Assembly: GCA_016748015.1 (NCBI GenBank)
Contig: JAAOMT010000128.1
Location: forward strand, 1,463,671 to 1,527,670
Origin: Geosiphon pyriformis
Lineage: Eukaryota; Glomeromycota; Glomeromycetes; Archaeosporales; Geosiphonaceae
Length of the DNA stretch: 64,000 nt
Direction of reading: 5' to 3'
In this document: positions 32,230 through 44,200 of the stretch, in pieces
Numbering within the stretch: position 1 is the first letter of the stretch
Layout: every line of letters starts with the position of its first letter
Translations under genes and position numbers: made by a program
Notes under the pieces: generated by a model
The model's input: only the letters and a program-made list of their open reading frames with translations
Told to the model about the DNA's origin: nothing
Databases searched by the model: none

Positions 32230-33405
32230 TTTTATTGTTCAATTTTATGTGTTTGGTCCAATGATTATGATTGGTTTCAGATCCCATGAAATCTCATCTG
32301 GTTGGATTAGTATTCTCTGTACTCCTAATTGTGAAATATTACTGGTCGATGGTGATATTATATGGTAATATGGTTTCAGTCAATCACTATATGCTGCTTT
32401 GGCTAAAATTTTATTGTTCTATCTTAGTTTATAAGCTCTATTTCCAAGAACTTCTTCTATGTGAAATGGTCTATTCCATTTGGAGTCAAATTTTCCACTC
32501 TATTGTTTTTCTGCTTTGATATGATGTAAAAGTACTTTGTCTTCAATCTTGAATTCAACTGGTTTATCTGATAATTGGTTATCATGTCTTTTTTTTTGTT
32601 TCTCTTGTGATTTTTGAATGTTATCAGCTGCTTTTCGCCATTTGTTTTTTAATGTTTCCATTAAGTCATATGTTCTTTGGAAATTCTCTTTTGTTATTAG
32701 TTCTGTTGGATATGTTTTGACTTCTATCTCCACTGGCACTGTTGCTGTTCTACCATATACTAATTCAAATGATGTTGCTTGTGTAGTGTCTTGCTTTATT
32801 GTCTGATAAGCAAATAATACTGATGGTATAAACAAATTTCATTTATTTTGGTTTTTTTGGCTGATTTTGGATATTGCTTTACACAATGTTCTGTTGAATC
32901 TTTTGACTAATTCATTTGTTTGCAGATGATATGGCAATAATAGTGGTCTTTTGATTCCAAATCTTTGGCTTAATTCTGCTAATGTTTTATTTACAAAGTG
33001 AGTTTCTTGATCAGATAATAATTTTTTTGAACATTTGTGTCAACAGATCAAGTTTTGATGAACAAATTCAGCAATGGATTTTGCATCTGCTCTTTAAATG
33101 GCTTTTGCTTCTGGCCATTTTGTGAGATAGTCCATGACTACTGCAATATATCTGTTGCCTCTGCTGGTGATTGCTAATGGTCTAACTAAGTCAATTCCAA
33201 TGCAATCAAATGGTTGTCTTATCTTGATTGGTCTTAATGGTTCACTGGGTTTTGTTCTTTTTTTTCTCTGACAAGTATTACAATTTTGAACATATTGGAT
33301 GATGTCTGAATATATTGATGGCCAATAGTATTTTTTTCTAGTTCTTTCTATGGTTGCTTCTTTATAAAAATGTCTTGCTGTTAGATCTGTGTATATGTTA
33401 AACAA
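32230..33405 (-). pseudogene. Element C integrase (broken)
   Basis: The N-domain has ARHFYKEA and CNTC. The core has IGIDLVRPL with the first catalytic Asp kept, then NRYIAVVMDYLTKWPEAKAI and a TAA. The middle (33090-32840) is readable only in pieces. The frame 32835-32500 covers VLFAYQT to KVLLHH, with a Lys-rich linker. The C-terminal part continues to about 32230. It has more intact catalytic residues than A, but stops prevent a full protein. Confidence 0.8.
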
Positions 33406-34090
33406 TATTGTCTCTTTTTCTGGTTCTGTAATTACTCTGGTTGGTTGATCTGGATTCTTTCTGTTTTTTCGGTAAAGTATATTTTGGTGATTGATAAAAT
33501 ATTTTAATTGTTGTTTGATGTTGTTTTGTTTCTTTTAAGATAATTTCTCCTTGAACAATTGAGTATTTATATAATATTGAAGTTGTTGGTATTTTTGTAT
33601 ATTTATTTTTTGTTATATTTTTGGCTTGAAATGTTTTTAGACTTGTCTCATTCATGACAATCCATCAGCATTTCCATTTTTTTTTCTTTTTTGTAATGAA
33701 CTGTATAATTAAATAGTAAAAGTTCTATTTTCTATTGGGCATGGCAATGATCTCCAAATTCTTGCTTTTGAATTGAAATCAATCTCTTGTGATTAGTGTA
33801 GACATCAAACTTTTGACTCAAGTATTCCTTTCACTTGATAACAGCCCAATAGATAGCTAAGTATTCTAGTGCTGGAGTTTTATAGTTCTTTTTGGCTGGG
33901 CTTAAGCTTTTACTGGTATATGCTACTGAATGTTCTTGTCCATCTGGTCTTTTCTGAGATAATACTGCTCTCAATGCTTAACCAAATATATTAGTTGTAA
34001 TTATAAATGGCTTGCTATGATCCAAATAGATTAGTACTAGAGCTTGAATAAGCTTTCTTTTTAATGTATCAAAAGCTTTTTGCTGAATTT
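33406..34090 (-). pseudogene. Element C RNase H and tether (broken)
   Basis: Between 34060 and 33750 the minus strand matches the RNase H of D (HSKPFIITT, ALRAVLSQKR, VYTNHKRL-type pieces), with several stops and acidic positions lost. The frame 33655-33398 is the linker before the integrase N-domain. Confidence 0.65.
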
Positions 34091-34094
34091 CTGT

Positions 34095-35003
34095 CTATTC
34101 ATATTTGGTGTTTTTTGTTTGGAGTTGGTGTAATGATTGAGCTATTTTGGAAAAGTTTTTGATAAAGCAGTGGTAGTATTTAGCAAATTCCAAGAATGTT
34201 CTTAGTTCTGTGAGATTATTTGATACTAAAAAGTTCTTGACAATTTCAATCTTGTCTGGATCTGTTTTGATTCTGTTTTTGCTCATCACATGTCCTAAAA
34301 ACTTGAGTTCAGTTTTTTCAAAGAAACATTTGGTTGCATTTAGTTTTAACTCAGCTCTTCTTAGTCTTTCAAACACTTGTTGGAGATGATGCAGATGATC
34401 ATCGAATGTTTTTGAGAACACATTGGTATTATCTAAGTATACAACTACTGATTTCCATAGTAGTCCCATATAAACAATTTTTATAAGTTACTAGAAAATG
34501 GTTGGAGCATTCATCAAGCCAAATGGCATTACTTCAAATTCAAAGTTTTTTTCTTGAGTTGTAAAAGCTGTTTTTTCTTTGTTTTCTGGTTTCATGGCTA
34601 CTTGCCAGTAACCACTGTCTAAGTCTAATATTGAAAACCATTTCTTTTCTCCAAAAGCATCAAAAAGTTCTTGGATCTTTGGAGTTGAATAGCTGTCTTC
34701 TTTTGTTACTCCATTCAGTTTCTGGTAATCCACACAAAAGTAGATTTTTCTATTCTTTTTATAGACTAATACTACTGGTAATGACTATGGGCTTATTGAT
34801 GACTGAATTAGCCTATTGTTAAGCATTTGATTGATTTCTTGATGAATGATTTTATGGTTGGTTGGTGGTACTTTGTATGTTCTTTGTTTAATTGGCATTA
34901 CATCTCCAGTTTTGATTTGGTGCTGGATTATATCAGTTCTGCCAAATTTATTTTCACTGGTGAAGATATTATTGAAATTGTTGAGTAACATTTTGAGTTG
35001 CAT
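34095..35003 (-). pseudogene. Element C reverse transcriptase (broken)
   Basis: Open pieces are 35003-34785 (NKFGRTDIIQHQIKTGD, NNRLIQSS), 34733-34491 (MDYQKLNGV, FSILDLDSGYWQVAM with the first catalytic Asp, FEVMPFGLMNAPTIF) and 34469-34095 (VVVYLDN, TKCFFEKTELKFLGHVMS). The catalytic box is YLDN at 34428-34439, not YLDD. In-frame stops separate the three pieces, which otherwise lie in normal order and spacing. Confidence 0.85.
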
Positions 35004-35104
35004 TCATTGGAGTGGGTCTAAGTTTCCCAAGTTCATCTGTTCCAATTGTTCTGGTTGAAGCAAATAACATTTTTCTCATCTGTAGATTGTTTGTGATTTG
35101 ATAT

Positions 35105-35860
35105 CTATATATTCACACAGTTGTGGAAAATTGGAATGATGTCTGACAGTTGATCTTCAATTTCAGTAGTTAAATGTCCAATGATGGTTCTTTTTGGTAT
35201 CTCAATGATATCTTCTGTGTTGTTGTGAATAAAAATTTTGATGTAACTGTGGTTCTTGGCTGGTATGTGTAAATTAACTAATTCTATTTTTTCTGATTCA
35301 CAAAGTTTTGTTTCTGCCTCAAAAATCTGAACCTGATTCTTTACTTTTCTTTTTATTCTGACCATGTACCTATTATATGGTAGAATAGAAATTGGTTGAC
35401 AGGTGAAGATAATTTTTCTCTTGTCAATAACTTCTTTTTCTGCCATTTTGACTGGTATATCTATTCTACCTATTGATCCACATCTCTGTATTCTTTTAGC
35501 TGTAATTCCTAATTCTTCCCTGTTTCTCACTGATACTAATTGAGCTATTTTCACCAGAGGCAGGAATATTGTCTGTACTATCTTTTTGTTTGGCTCTATA
35601 ATATAGGCCTTTTTAGAATTGTTTTGTAGCATTGCAATGATATTTCCTACATATCCTGTGTCAATTATTCCTCCTCTGATGTTGATTTTCTTTTTTGCTA
35701 AGCTACTCTTAGATGTTAATTGAACCATAGTTGTTGCTGGGATTTTCAGTGCTATTTTGAGATCAATGCAAATGTGCAAATGAGGTTTCAATTTGATGGT
35801 GTTTTTCTCTAAATATCTTAGATTAAATCCTGCATCAGTATCATGCATGTGTTCTGACAT
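35105..35860 (-). pseudogene. Element C dUTPase domain
   Basis: A 251-codon open stretch. Motif 1 reads DAGFNLRY (Asn for the usual Asp), motif 2 KSSLAKKKI, motif 3 GGIIDTGYVGNI with Gly-Gly and Asp intact, motif 4 NKKIVQTIFLPL, motif 5 RIQRCGSIGR, degenerate. After the dUTPase comes a second conserved part (LVNLHIPAKNHSYIKI, IPKRTIIGHL). That part looks like another beta-rich segment before RT and is also present in A and D. Position between the Cys-rich segment and RT matches the other elements. Confidence 0.85.
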
Positions 35861-35884
35861 AATACTTTCATTACTATCACTAAA

Positions 35885-36960
35885 CTATCTAAGTTCCTGT
35901 TCCTTAAAAAAGTCAGAAAGTGCAATATATGTTTTGGGATTTGAATCAGAGTTTGAATTACTATTAGTTTTGTTGTTATTTTGAGCAAAGCTGAAACTGT
36001 TGTTTTCATTGTCATTATTGTCGGAGTTTGAATTGGGATTGAACAATGATTCTAATTCTGATCCACATCTGTTAATTGATTTTTCTTCTTCTGGAATGGT
36101 GTAGATCATGTGTAGTAATGGATTGTAGATAAGGTCACACTCATTACAATACTAGAAGTCACATGGAATTAAGCAGTGTTGATACAATTAAGTGTTCAGC
36201 TGCTCTAAGCATTGCTCTTGCTCTTTTCTTGTGAGTGCTAGTTCTTGGTAGTATTTGTGGAATTGTTTTGAATTCAGGAGATTTATGACTGGTTCTGGGT
36301 TTTAGTCAAGTTCTATGGGCTTTGGTGGATTGTTCTTGATTTTTCTGATTTCTTCAGGTGATGCTCTTTTTATTTTGGCTATTGCCATTCTCCATATCTC
36401 ATTGTCATTGTGTGGAGAACTGTCTAATCACTATATGGCTCTTCTTCAAGCAGTTTCTATTGGTGTCTCTTTTCTAATCCAGTTGCTAATGAAGATCATA
36501 TATTGGCATGAAGTGTCACATATTTCTCCTCAACCAGAGATGTTATTCCACATTCCTTTATTAAGTAATATTTCTCCACAAGCTAGACAAGGTTTGTTGT
36601 CTCATTTTCCTTACTATTTTGGTTATCTAAAGCATTCTATGACACATGTGTAATAGTAGAATTTGGTTACTGTTGAGTATTCCTCATGATCACCATAGCA
36701 CATGCTCATTGACAACAATTTCTTGTCACAATTAATGCATATTAGCTTTGGTTGACAATAGTTAGACTGTGGTGGTAGTATAAGTGTATAGTCTATTAGT
36801 AGTGTTGGTTGAGATTGTTTCTTCTTTTTTTGCCTTTCCTTTTTTTTTGTTATTTTCTTCTTATTCCCAAGTTTGTAATAACTTTTGATAGTCATTGTTA
36901 GCCCATAAGGTTTGGTCAGTACTGCAGGTAAATTTTTCTTTTTGTTTTTCTTTCCCATTA
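35885..36960 (-). pseudogene. Element C Cys-rich segment and acidic linker
   Basis: The frame 36958-36623 contains NYCQPKLICINCDKKL and later a YYYTC where other copies have CxxC. A second Cys group follows around 36580-36600. Near 36170-36120 remnants of a CxxC...C pattern occur, as in LCDYCLIPC of D. The frame 36109-35885 is a Ser/Asn-rich acidic linker (NSDNNDNENNS) that precedes the dUTPase. Confidence 0.6.
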
Positions 36961-37158
36961 TTGCCCTACAACAGTATCAGTGGCAGTTCATTATGGTCTT
37001 CCTTGGCCCACAAGACTTGATACACTTCCCAAGTTGGTTTCAGCTTCTCTTTTTCGACATTAATTAAGGGTGTTGGCAGGATGTTGCTGGGTTTGAAGTG
37101 GTCACATGTTGCTGGTACTTATGTGTATTGGCTATTTTGATTTATTTGCAACTCTTGG

Positions 37159-37471
37159 ATGGTTCAGTCAAGTGTCACATTGGTTTTGAATAGCCAGTCA
37201 TTACCAACTAGAGCTTGGTATTGGGTGGCTTTCATTACCAGAACTTTGATAAAAGTGATAATACTATTGATTTCAAATGGCAAGTCACTAATCTTATCAA
37301 TAGGCATTTTTGTAGCACCATCAGCAGTGATAATTCTGGCACTGGCAGTTCAGTCAACTTGGTGACCTAATTGATTCATGAGTTGCTTGGTAATAATGCT
37401 GTCTGCCAAACTACTATCAAGAATAAGTTTAATAGAGTGGCCATCAACCTTGGCATCAGTATACATCACGG
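37159..37471 (-). pseudogene. Element C aspartic protease, split by element D
   Basis: MYTDAKVDGHSIKLILDS is followed by Ser where the triad needs Gly (37410-37418), then LADSIITKQLMNQLG. The N-terminal part of the frame now reads into the LTR of element D and continues at 47661. The C-terminal half near 37350-37160 has PIKVLVMKATQYQAL-like pieces with stops. It is inactive. Confidence 0.75.
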
Positions 37472-38331
37472 TATTACTCATAAAAATATAGGAAATATAT
37501 ATTAGCATAGTTATTAACCAATCAGAAGTAGACAGTAAAATATGGAATTCCAAGATTCTTTTCAGGAATTGCAAGATTCCAGGAATTACAGGATTCTTAC
37601 AAGGAATCGCAGAATTCCAGAATTCCAGGATTCCTCTCAAAAGAATTGTAAAATTCCAGGATTCCTGTTGTGAAGAATTGAAGAATTGAAGAATTTCAAT
37701 TATGTATATATAGCAGTAGGATTAGAAGCTAAAAAGACAGACTTCTCAGTTTAGATTTCATCTGGACAACTTTCCAAACCACAAATAAATAACTGTTTGT
37801 TATCTCAAACCCACTGCCATTATTAACACTTCATGTTGATAATAATTGATACTTAACTACACTGGAACAATAGCTCTTGATCACAGCTATTGACGGAATA
37901 CTAACTTGCAAATTGCCTTGGCTTATTTCTTTTCTTTCTTTATTTTCTTTTTTTTTCTTTATTTCTTGCTTTGATTTTATTGTTGTTTACTAATTCTATT
38001 GAGAATTAACGTGTGGAGTACTGACGTCAGAATAAATATGACTGGTAAAAAACCCAAAAATAAGAGTAGAACACTTGATTGAGGATAGCTTATTAGGAGA
38101 AATACTGGCCATCAAGCTGAGAAAAAAATTGATGAAACTGTGGTTTTGGGAAGCTATGGATAAAACTATTACCATTGAATCTCTGTCCATTATACAAAGA
38201 ACTCAACCAAACCCTTTAGATACAAACCTTTCACACACAAATCTTCAGATTACTATTAACTGCAACTAGATTTGAGCACCAAGTTATGGGTTTGTTATTT
38301 AATCTAACACCAGAAATAGTCACCTGTAATA
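37472..38331 (+). repeat. Element D 5' LTR (860 bp)
   Basis: It starts TATTACTCATAAAAATATAGG and ends CACCTGTAATA. It matches 46800-47660 in full length. It contains the GGAATTC-type repeats at 37540-37660 and a pyrimidine-rich tract at 37925-37985 on the coding strand. Confidence 0.9.
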
Positions 38332-38350
38332 TTTGGTGCTCCCTGTGAGG
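38332..38350 (+). other. Primer-binding site of element D
   Basis: TTTGGTGCTCCCTGTGAGG follows the 5' LTR directly. It is the same site as in C, and the first seven bases after TT (TGGTGCT) are shared with family 1. Confidence 0.65.
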
Positions 38351-38390
38351 TATAATCCTACAGAGAACCAGCACCAACACAAATCTAAAA

Positions 38391-40190
38391 GTGGCAGAAT
38401 CAGAAAACATAGAAGCAAATCATCTAGGATTTGCAAAATTCTTATTTCAACACTACTGTCAACATTTGGGATTAAATTACAACCACATATCAGTGAAATC
38501 AGCTTTCAATTTCTACGTCAACAAAAAAATTGCCTATCTGTTAGAAACACTAGTAAATATCAAATTGGCAAGAAAAGCCTTTTACAGTGAATTAATTCAA
38601 AATACCAACCTGTCAACAAATCACAATTTTGTCTCCATCATCACGGAAATCAACAAAGAAATTGAACACTATACATAGCAAAGATATCTCATTACTTATG
38701 TGAACAAAAACAAAAGAAAACTACAAACACCAGCAGTAATACCCAAAAGAATACAACCACTTACTTAGAAGAAAACAAGAGTTGAGTCCCCAATTAATCC
38801 ATCATACCACTATATATCTGGAAGTGTCATTAATATTACATCTACTGGCATGGCCACATCAAACATGACATTAGCATTTGGATGATTTCCATTCCAAAAT
38901 AAACAAAGGAAAACAGAGTTATTAGGACCATATGGCATGTATTTTGAAAGATTTAACTCGTGATCATCAACACCATCAGGACTTTGATTGCCACTGCCTC
39001 CTCCAGATTTCGGAATTTCTGATCCATGGGAAGTAACGGAATCAGAAGAAGAAGCTGAAGATCAAGAATTCACTTACTAAAACCCGATCGCTGAAAACCT
39101 GGAATTTGAAACCCCGAATTTTCAAACCCAGCAAAATCTAAACCCAGAAAATCTGGAAATCAAAACTCCAAATATTCAGATATTGCCAACTTAGGATAAT
39201 TGAAACCCCGATTTAATAAATCAACAAAACTTATCTCCAGTAATCGTTATCAATCAACTACTGATTAATTCAATAGCCAAACCTCTACAACTGCCACTTC
39301 AACTACCACCCCAACAACCCATACAACAACAACCATTTCAATTACCACCACAACAATCCAACTTAGATCCAATGGTCTACATACCAATCACAAAACTTGA
39401 CAATTTTACTGGTAAAGAGGACGACATCCAAATATGGCTCAATGACATTGAAAAAGCCATAGTGGCCAATGGATAGAATGATAGTAGAGCTCTTCAAGTG
39501 ATCCCCTATTTTTTCAAAGATACTGCCAACTTATGGTATTAGAGCCTAGCCACCAAACCACAAACCTTCAATGAGTTCAAAACAGAATTCTTGAGATACT
39601 TTAGTAATAACAATAATATTAATTGCTTGACCAACACATTTACCACTATCAAACAAAGAAACACAGAAGCAGTCACCACTTACTTGGGATGCTTCCATAG
39701 AAATCTGTGCCAAATTCAGGCAATCTAAGCTGATTACTTTACAGTATCACAGATCTTGAACCAGTTCATCAGAAGATTGCACAGTAGCATTCTTCAGCGA
39801 GTATGTCTAATGCATCCAGTTGACCTTCCAACCACCATCACCCACGCCAGAGATTTTGAAGCAGCTGAGCTAGAAGCCAACCATGCCCAAGCTGTAAATT
39901 TAGTGATGAACGAATCATCTAACTTGGATTCCAAACTAAAACAATTCAGTAATACAATCAATCAGAAACTAGAGGGATACTTAGCTGACAATTGTGCAAT
40001 CTATCAATCACCACAACGATGCAATAATTCAGGAAACACAAATTATTTCTAAAATCAGCTGTATCCATCAACATCAACATCATCATCATTACCCAATCAG
40101 CCATGGCAGCCAGAAATGCATGTTTGCCACAACTGTGGTAAACAAGGTCACATTAGAGCTGACTGTCAATTTTATAGCAACAATCTATGA
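38391..40190 (+). pseudogene. Element D Gag (broken by in-frame stops)
   Basis: Starts with ATG 38391. Segments 38391-38678 and 39756-40052 are open, and intervening stops are in the same frame (TAG for Trp after VANG, TAG for Gln after NLWY, TAA for Gln). The middle has DNFTGKEDDIQIWLNDI, typical of a gypsy capsid domain. A Pro/Gln-rich linker and acidic stretch lie before it. The single zinc knuckle is at 40125-40166 (CHNCGKQGHIRADC, C-x2-C-x4-H-x4-C). The same N-terminal segment occurs in C at 50020-49685. Confidence 0.85.
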
Positions 40191-40699
40191 TCAGAAAATC
40201 AATATCAAAACCCCGATCACAGATTTCAGACTCAAAATCACCCAAATCAAGACCAATATCAAACCACTTACCTGCCAATAATGCAGCAACCAATCTATCA
40301 ACCACCAATATATCAACCTCCAATTTATCAATTACAGCCACCAGTAATTTATTAGCCACAGCCCCAAATAATTTATCAGTCCTAACAACCAATTCAAACA
40401 CTACTCCAAAACTCTATTCAAATGACATCAAGAAACCCAAGACCTAGAATCACTCAAAACTGGAGATCGGCAATAGTTGTTCATTAACTAATCCCCAGCT
40501 CCTCTTACCAACCATCAGGCTCTCAACAGCAGAATCCGAATACTGGTTCCACCTAAAACCCAAATTTTCAGAATTATTTAAGTCTTCTGGTTATCCCAAA
40601 AGATGCCACCACCAACAACTCAGAATCCAACTCACCCCAAACAACACTTACTAACAATATTCCACCAGCAATGGTTACCAAAAATGAATCTCTCACAGC

Positions 40700-41240
40700 C
40701 ATCTTTCCTTTCAAATTGGAGGAAACCATCAACCCATCTTAGTTCAGTAGAGCAGCACTCAAGAAGAAACCCATCACCATAATGTACACTAATGCAAAAG
40801 TTGATGGTCATTCCATCAAACTGATCCTAGATAGTGGATCAACTGGCAGCATCATCACAAAACAACTCATGGATCAATTAAATTGCCGAGTTGATCACGC
40901 TGTCAGCACCAGGATTATTACAGCCGATGGAGTGACCAAAACACTTATTGGAGAGATTGATGATTTCCCCATAGAAGTCAATGGCATCATAGTACCAATC
41001 AAAGTACTTGTCATGAAAGCCACTCAATACCAAGCACTTGTTGGGAATAACTGGCTGTCCAAAACCAATGCAACTTTAGATTGGAACACCCAAGAGCTCC
41101 AGCTTAGCCAAAATGGTTGACACACACAGGTACCAGCCATGTATAACCACTTCAAGCCCATCACCATGCCATCAACACCACTTATCGAATTTAAGGAAAA
41201 AAAAGCGAAACCCACCTGAAAAGCATACCAAGTCTCGTAA
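40700..41240 (+). pseudogene. Element D aspartic protease with intact active site
   Basis: The frame 40782-41120 has KLILDSGSTGSIIT, with catalytic Asp-Ser-Gly at 40830-40838, then IITADGVTKTLIGEIDDF (flap region) and VLVMKATQYQALVGNNWL. It is the only one of four copies in the window with an unchanged triad. A stop upstream (after NPS) and one after QNG break the polyprotein. Confidence 0.85.
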
Positions 41241-41509
41241 GCTGACATTGACCACAACAAACTGCTGCCAATACTTGTCTGGGACAACAATGACAATGGA
41301 AAGGAAAAACAAAAAAAAAACCTATCTGGAAAGCCATTATCAACACTTAAACCAACAACAACCAAAGTGAGATGCCACCAATTCTAAATTGAGAAGAAAA
41401 AAGCAAGGAAAAAGAGAAAGAAAAGGAAGAAAACATACCTGAAGAAACCACTACTGCAGAAGAAATAACTAGTGGCTGGGAAAGGGAATATTTACGTGAA
41501 CCAATAAAA

Positions 41510-42410
41510 AAGCCACCATATATACCTCTCAAATGCAAGGACTGTGAGAAGAAACTGTCCTCAATAGGAGCTTGGGTAGCACCAGACAAAGACTACTGGA
41601 CACAAACCCATTACTATTGCAAGTCCTGCCATAGGAAACAATATGGCTACCCAAAAAGACAAGGCAAGTAGAACAATGAACCATGTCTCATTTGCAGCAA
41701 ACAATTACTTGACAAAGGAATATGGAATGACATTCCTGGTTGAGAAGAAATGTGTGACACTTCGTGCCAATACATGATCCTCATCAGTGACTGAGTGAGT
41801 TGTAGTATGTCCATCACAGCAGCATGGCACCAAGCTATATTCTGCCTAGATGGCTATCCACACAATGAGGACAAGATCTGGCAAATGGCCAACGCCAAAG
41901 TAGAAAGTGTTTTGCCCAGTAAAATTTTGGAGATCAAGAATAACCCTCCAGAACCAACAGACATTGTTTTGGTTTTCAACCAAGACACCTTTATCAACTT
42001 AGAAAACAGCCCAGAAGAATTCCTTGAACACTATTAAAATCTAGCACCTATGAGAGAAGAGCGAGAGCAATGCTTGGAAAAAATCAACACCCAATTATGT
42101 GACTACTGTTTGATTCCATGTGACTTCCAATTCTGTGATGATTGTGATCTCATCTACAATCCACCACCACACATGATCTACATGATCTTTGAAAAAAAAA
42201 GAACCAATCAACAGCTGCACATCAGAATTAGAATCGAGTTCCAACCCCAATTCAAATTCTGACAACAACAATAACAAAAATAACGGTTCCAGCTCCATTC
42301 AAAATGGCTATAACAATGACAATGATTCCAACTCAGATTCAAACTCAGATTTAAACTATGAACAATATATTGTACTTTCTGACCTCACCAAGGAGCAAGA
42401 ACTGAAATAG
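41510..42410 (+). pseudogene. Element D Cys-rich segment and acidic linker
   Basis: Frame: PPYIPLKCKDCEKKLSSIGA, about 19 residues, YYCKSCHRKQYGY, then EPCLICSKQLLDKGIW, then a further group near 42090-42150 (LCDYCLIPCDFQFCDDC). At least eight cysteines occur in pairs, suggesting two or three zinc sites. It is followed by an Asn/Ser/Asp-rich linker (42189-42410). The open frames 41795-42037 and 42050-42262 belong here. The Cys part is in a different frame from the protease and dUTPase, so indels are present. I do not recognise the domain. Confidence 0.65.
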
Positions 42411-42434
42411 TTCAGTGATAATGATGAAGGTATT

Positions 42435-43210
42435 ATGCCAAAACATGTGCATGATACTAATACAGAATTTGATCTGAGATATCCAGGAAAGAACACCATC
42501 AAATTGGAACCCTATTTGCACACTTGTATCAATCTGAAAATAGCATTAGAAATTTCAGTAACAATAATGGTTCAATTAGTATTTAGGAATAGTTTAGCAA
42601 AAAAGGGAATAAACATTAGAGAAAGAATAATTAATGCAAGATATGTAGAAAATATTATTGCTATGCTACAAAATGACTCAGAAAAGGCCTATGTTATAGA
42701 GCCAAATGAAAGAATAGCACAGACAATATTCCTGTCTCTGGTGAAAATAGCTCAGTTAGTTTCAGTGGAAAATAGGAAAAAATTAGGAATAACAGCAAGA
42801 GGGATATAGGAATTTGGATCAATGGGTAGAATAGATATACCAGTCAATATGGTGGAAGAAAAAATTATTGGCCAAGGAGAAATTATCTCAACCAGTCAAA
42901 CAATTTCCATTCCACCATATAGCCAATATATGTTAGCAATAGAAAGGAGAGAGAAAAAGCAAGAACAGATTTTTGAAGCAGAAACAACTCTTTGTGAATT
43001 AGGAGAAATTGGACTTATCAATCTACACATACCAGCCAAGAACCATAACCATATCAAAATTTCCATCTACAACAACATTGGAAATATTGTAAAGATACCA
43101 GAAGGAACTACTTTCGGATATTTAACCATGGAAATTAAAGATCAAGCACCAAGCAGCATTCCAGATTTTCCACAACTTTGTGGATATGTGAACATTACAT
43201 CACAAACCAT
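42435..43210 (+). pseudogene. Element D dUTPase domain, motifs mutated
   Basis: Frames 42435-42809 and 42822-43415 are one frame separated by a TAG. Motif 1 reads TEFDLRY (Ala-Gly changed, Asp kept), motif 2 RNSLAKKGI, motif 3 RERIINARYVENI (Gly-Gly to Glu-Arg, Asp to Asn, Gly to Glu), motif 4 NERIAQTIFL, motif 5 EFGSMGR. All motif-3 changes are G-to-A on the coding strand. The second conserved part (INLHIPAKNHNHIKI, IPEGTTFGYL) follows. Activity is not expected. Confidence 0.85.
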
Positions 43211-43219
43211 CTACAGACA

Positions 43220-44200
43220 AAACAAATATTATCTGTTACAGCCAAAACAATTGGAACAGATAAACATGGGAAATCTAGATCCATTTCAACAGATACAACT
43301 AAAGATATTACTCAATAATTTCAATAACATTTTTATCAGTGAAAACAAATTTGGCAGAACTGATATTATCCAGCATCAAATCAAGACTGGAGATACAATG
43401 CCAATCAAACAGTGAGCATATAGGGTACTACCAGCCAGCCATGAAATCATCTGTCAAGAGATCAACCAAATGCTTGACAATAGGTTAATTCAGCCATCAA
43501 TGAGCTCATGGTCGTCACCAGTAGTATTTGTCTGTAAGAAAAATGGAAAAATCTGATTTTGAGTAGACTACAGGAAACTCAATGCTGTAACTCATAGAGA
43601 CAGCTATCCAACTCCACAAATACAAGAATTATTTGATGCTTTCAGTGGAAACAAATGGTTCTCAACATTAGACTTGGATAGTGGGTATTGGCAAGTAGCC
43701 ATGGATCCAGCTGACAAAAAAAAAATGACATTCACCACAAGAGAGGAAAACTTTGAGTTTGAAGTTATGCCATTTGGCTTAACCAATACTCCAGCTACAT
43801 TCCAACAGTTAATGAAAATTGTGTATACCAGCTTATTGTGGAAATCAGTAGTTGTATACTTAGATAATATCAATGTGTTCTCAAAAACATTCAATAATCA
43901 TCTACGTCATTCCAACAAGTGTTCAAAAGACTATGACAAGCAGGATTAAAATTGAATGCAACAAAGTGTTTTTTTGGCAAAACAGAACTAAAATTCTTGG
44001 GATACATAGTTAGCAAAGATGGCATAAAAACAGATCCGAAGAAAATAGAGATAATAAAAAATTTTCCAATACCAACCAACGTAACTGAGCTGAAATCATT
44101 CTTGGGATTCGCAAGCTATTATAGACACTTCATAAAGAACTTTTCAAAGATAACACAACCACTTAATGATCTTCAAACCAAAAATGCAAAGTATAAATGA
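43220..44200 (+). pseudogene. Element D reverse transcriptase (broken)
   Basis: Motifs in order: [38 protein letters not shown], two in-frame stops, VDYRKLNAV, FSTLDLDSGYWQVAM (first catalytic Asp), FEVMPFGLTNTPATF, and YLDN at 43857-43868 in place of YLDD. A frameshift near 43910 (HLRH then out of frame) precedes the 43952-44200 piece with VFFGKTELKFLGYIVS and ELKSFLGFASYYRHF. It copies RNA to DNA in active relatives. Confidence 0.9.

Noticed and set aside
37472-38331. Clean target duplication for element D
   Set aside because: The flanks are ACGG and GTAG, not identical. They align to the same four bases of the target, so I treat it only as an eroded duplication.
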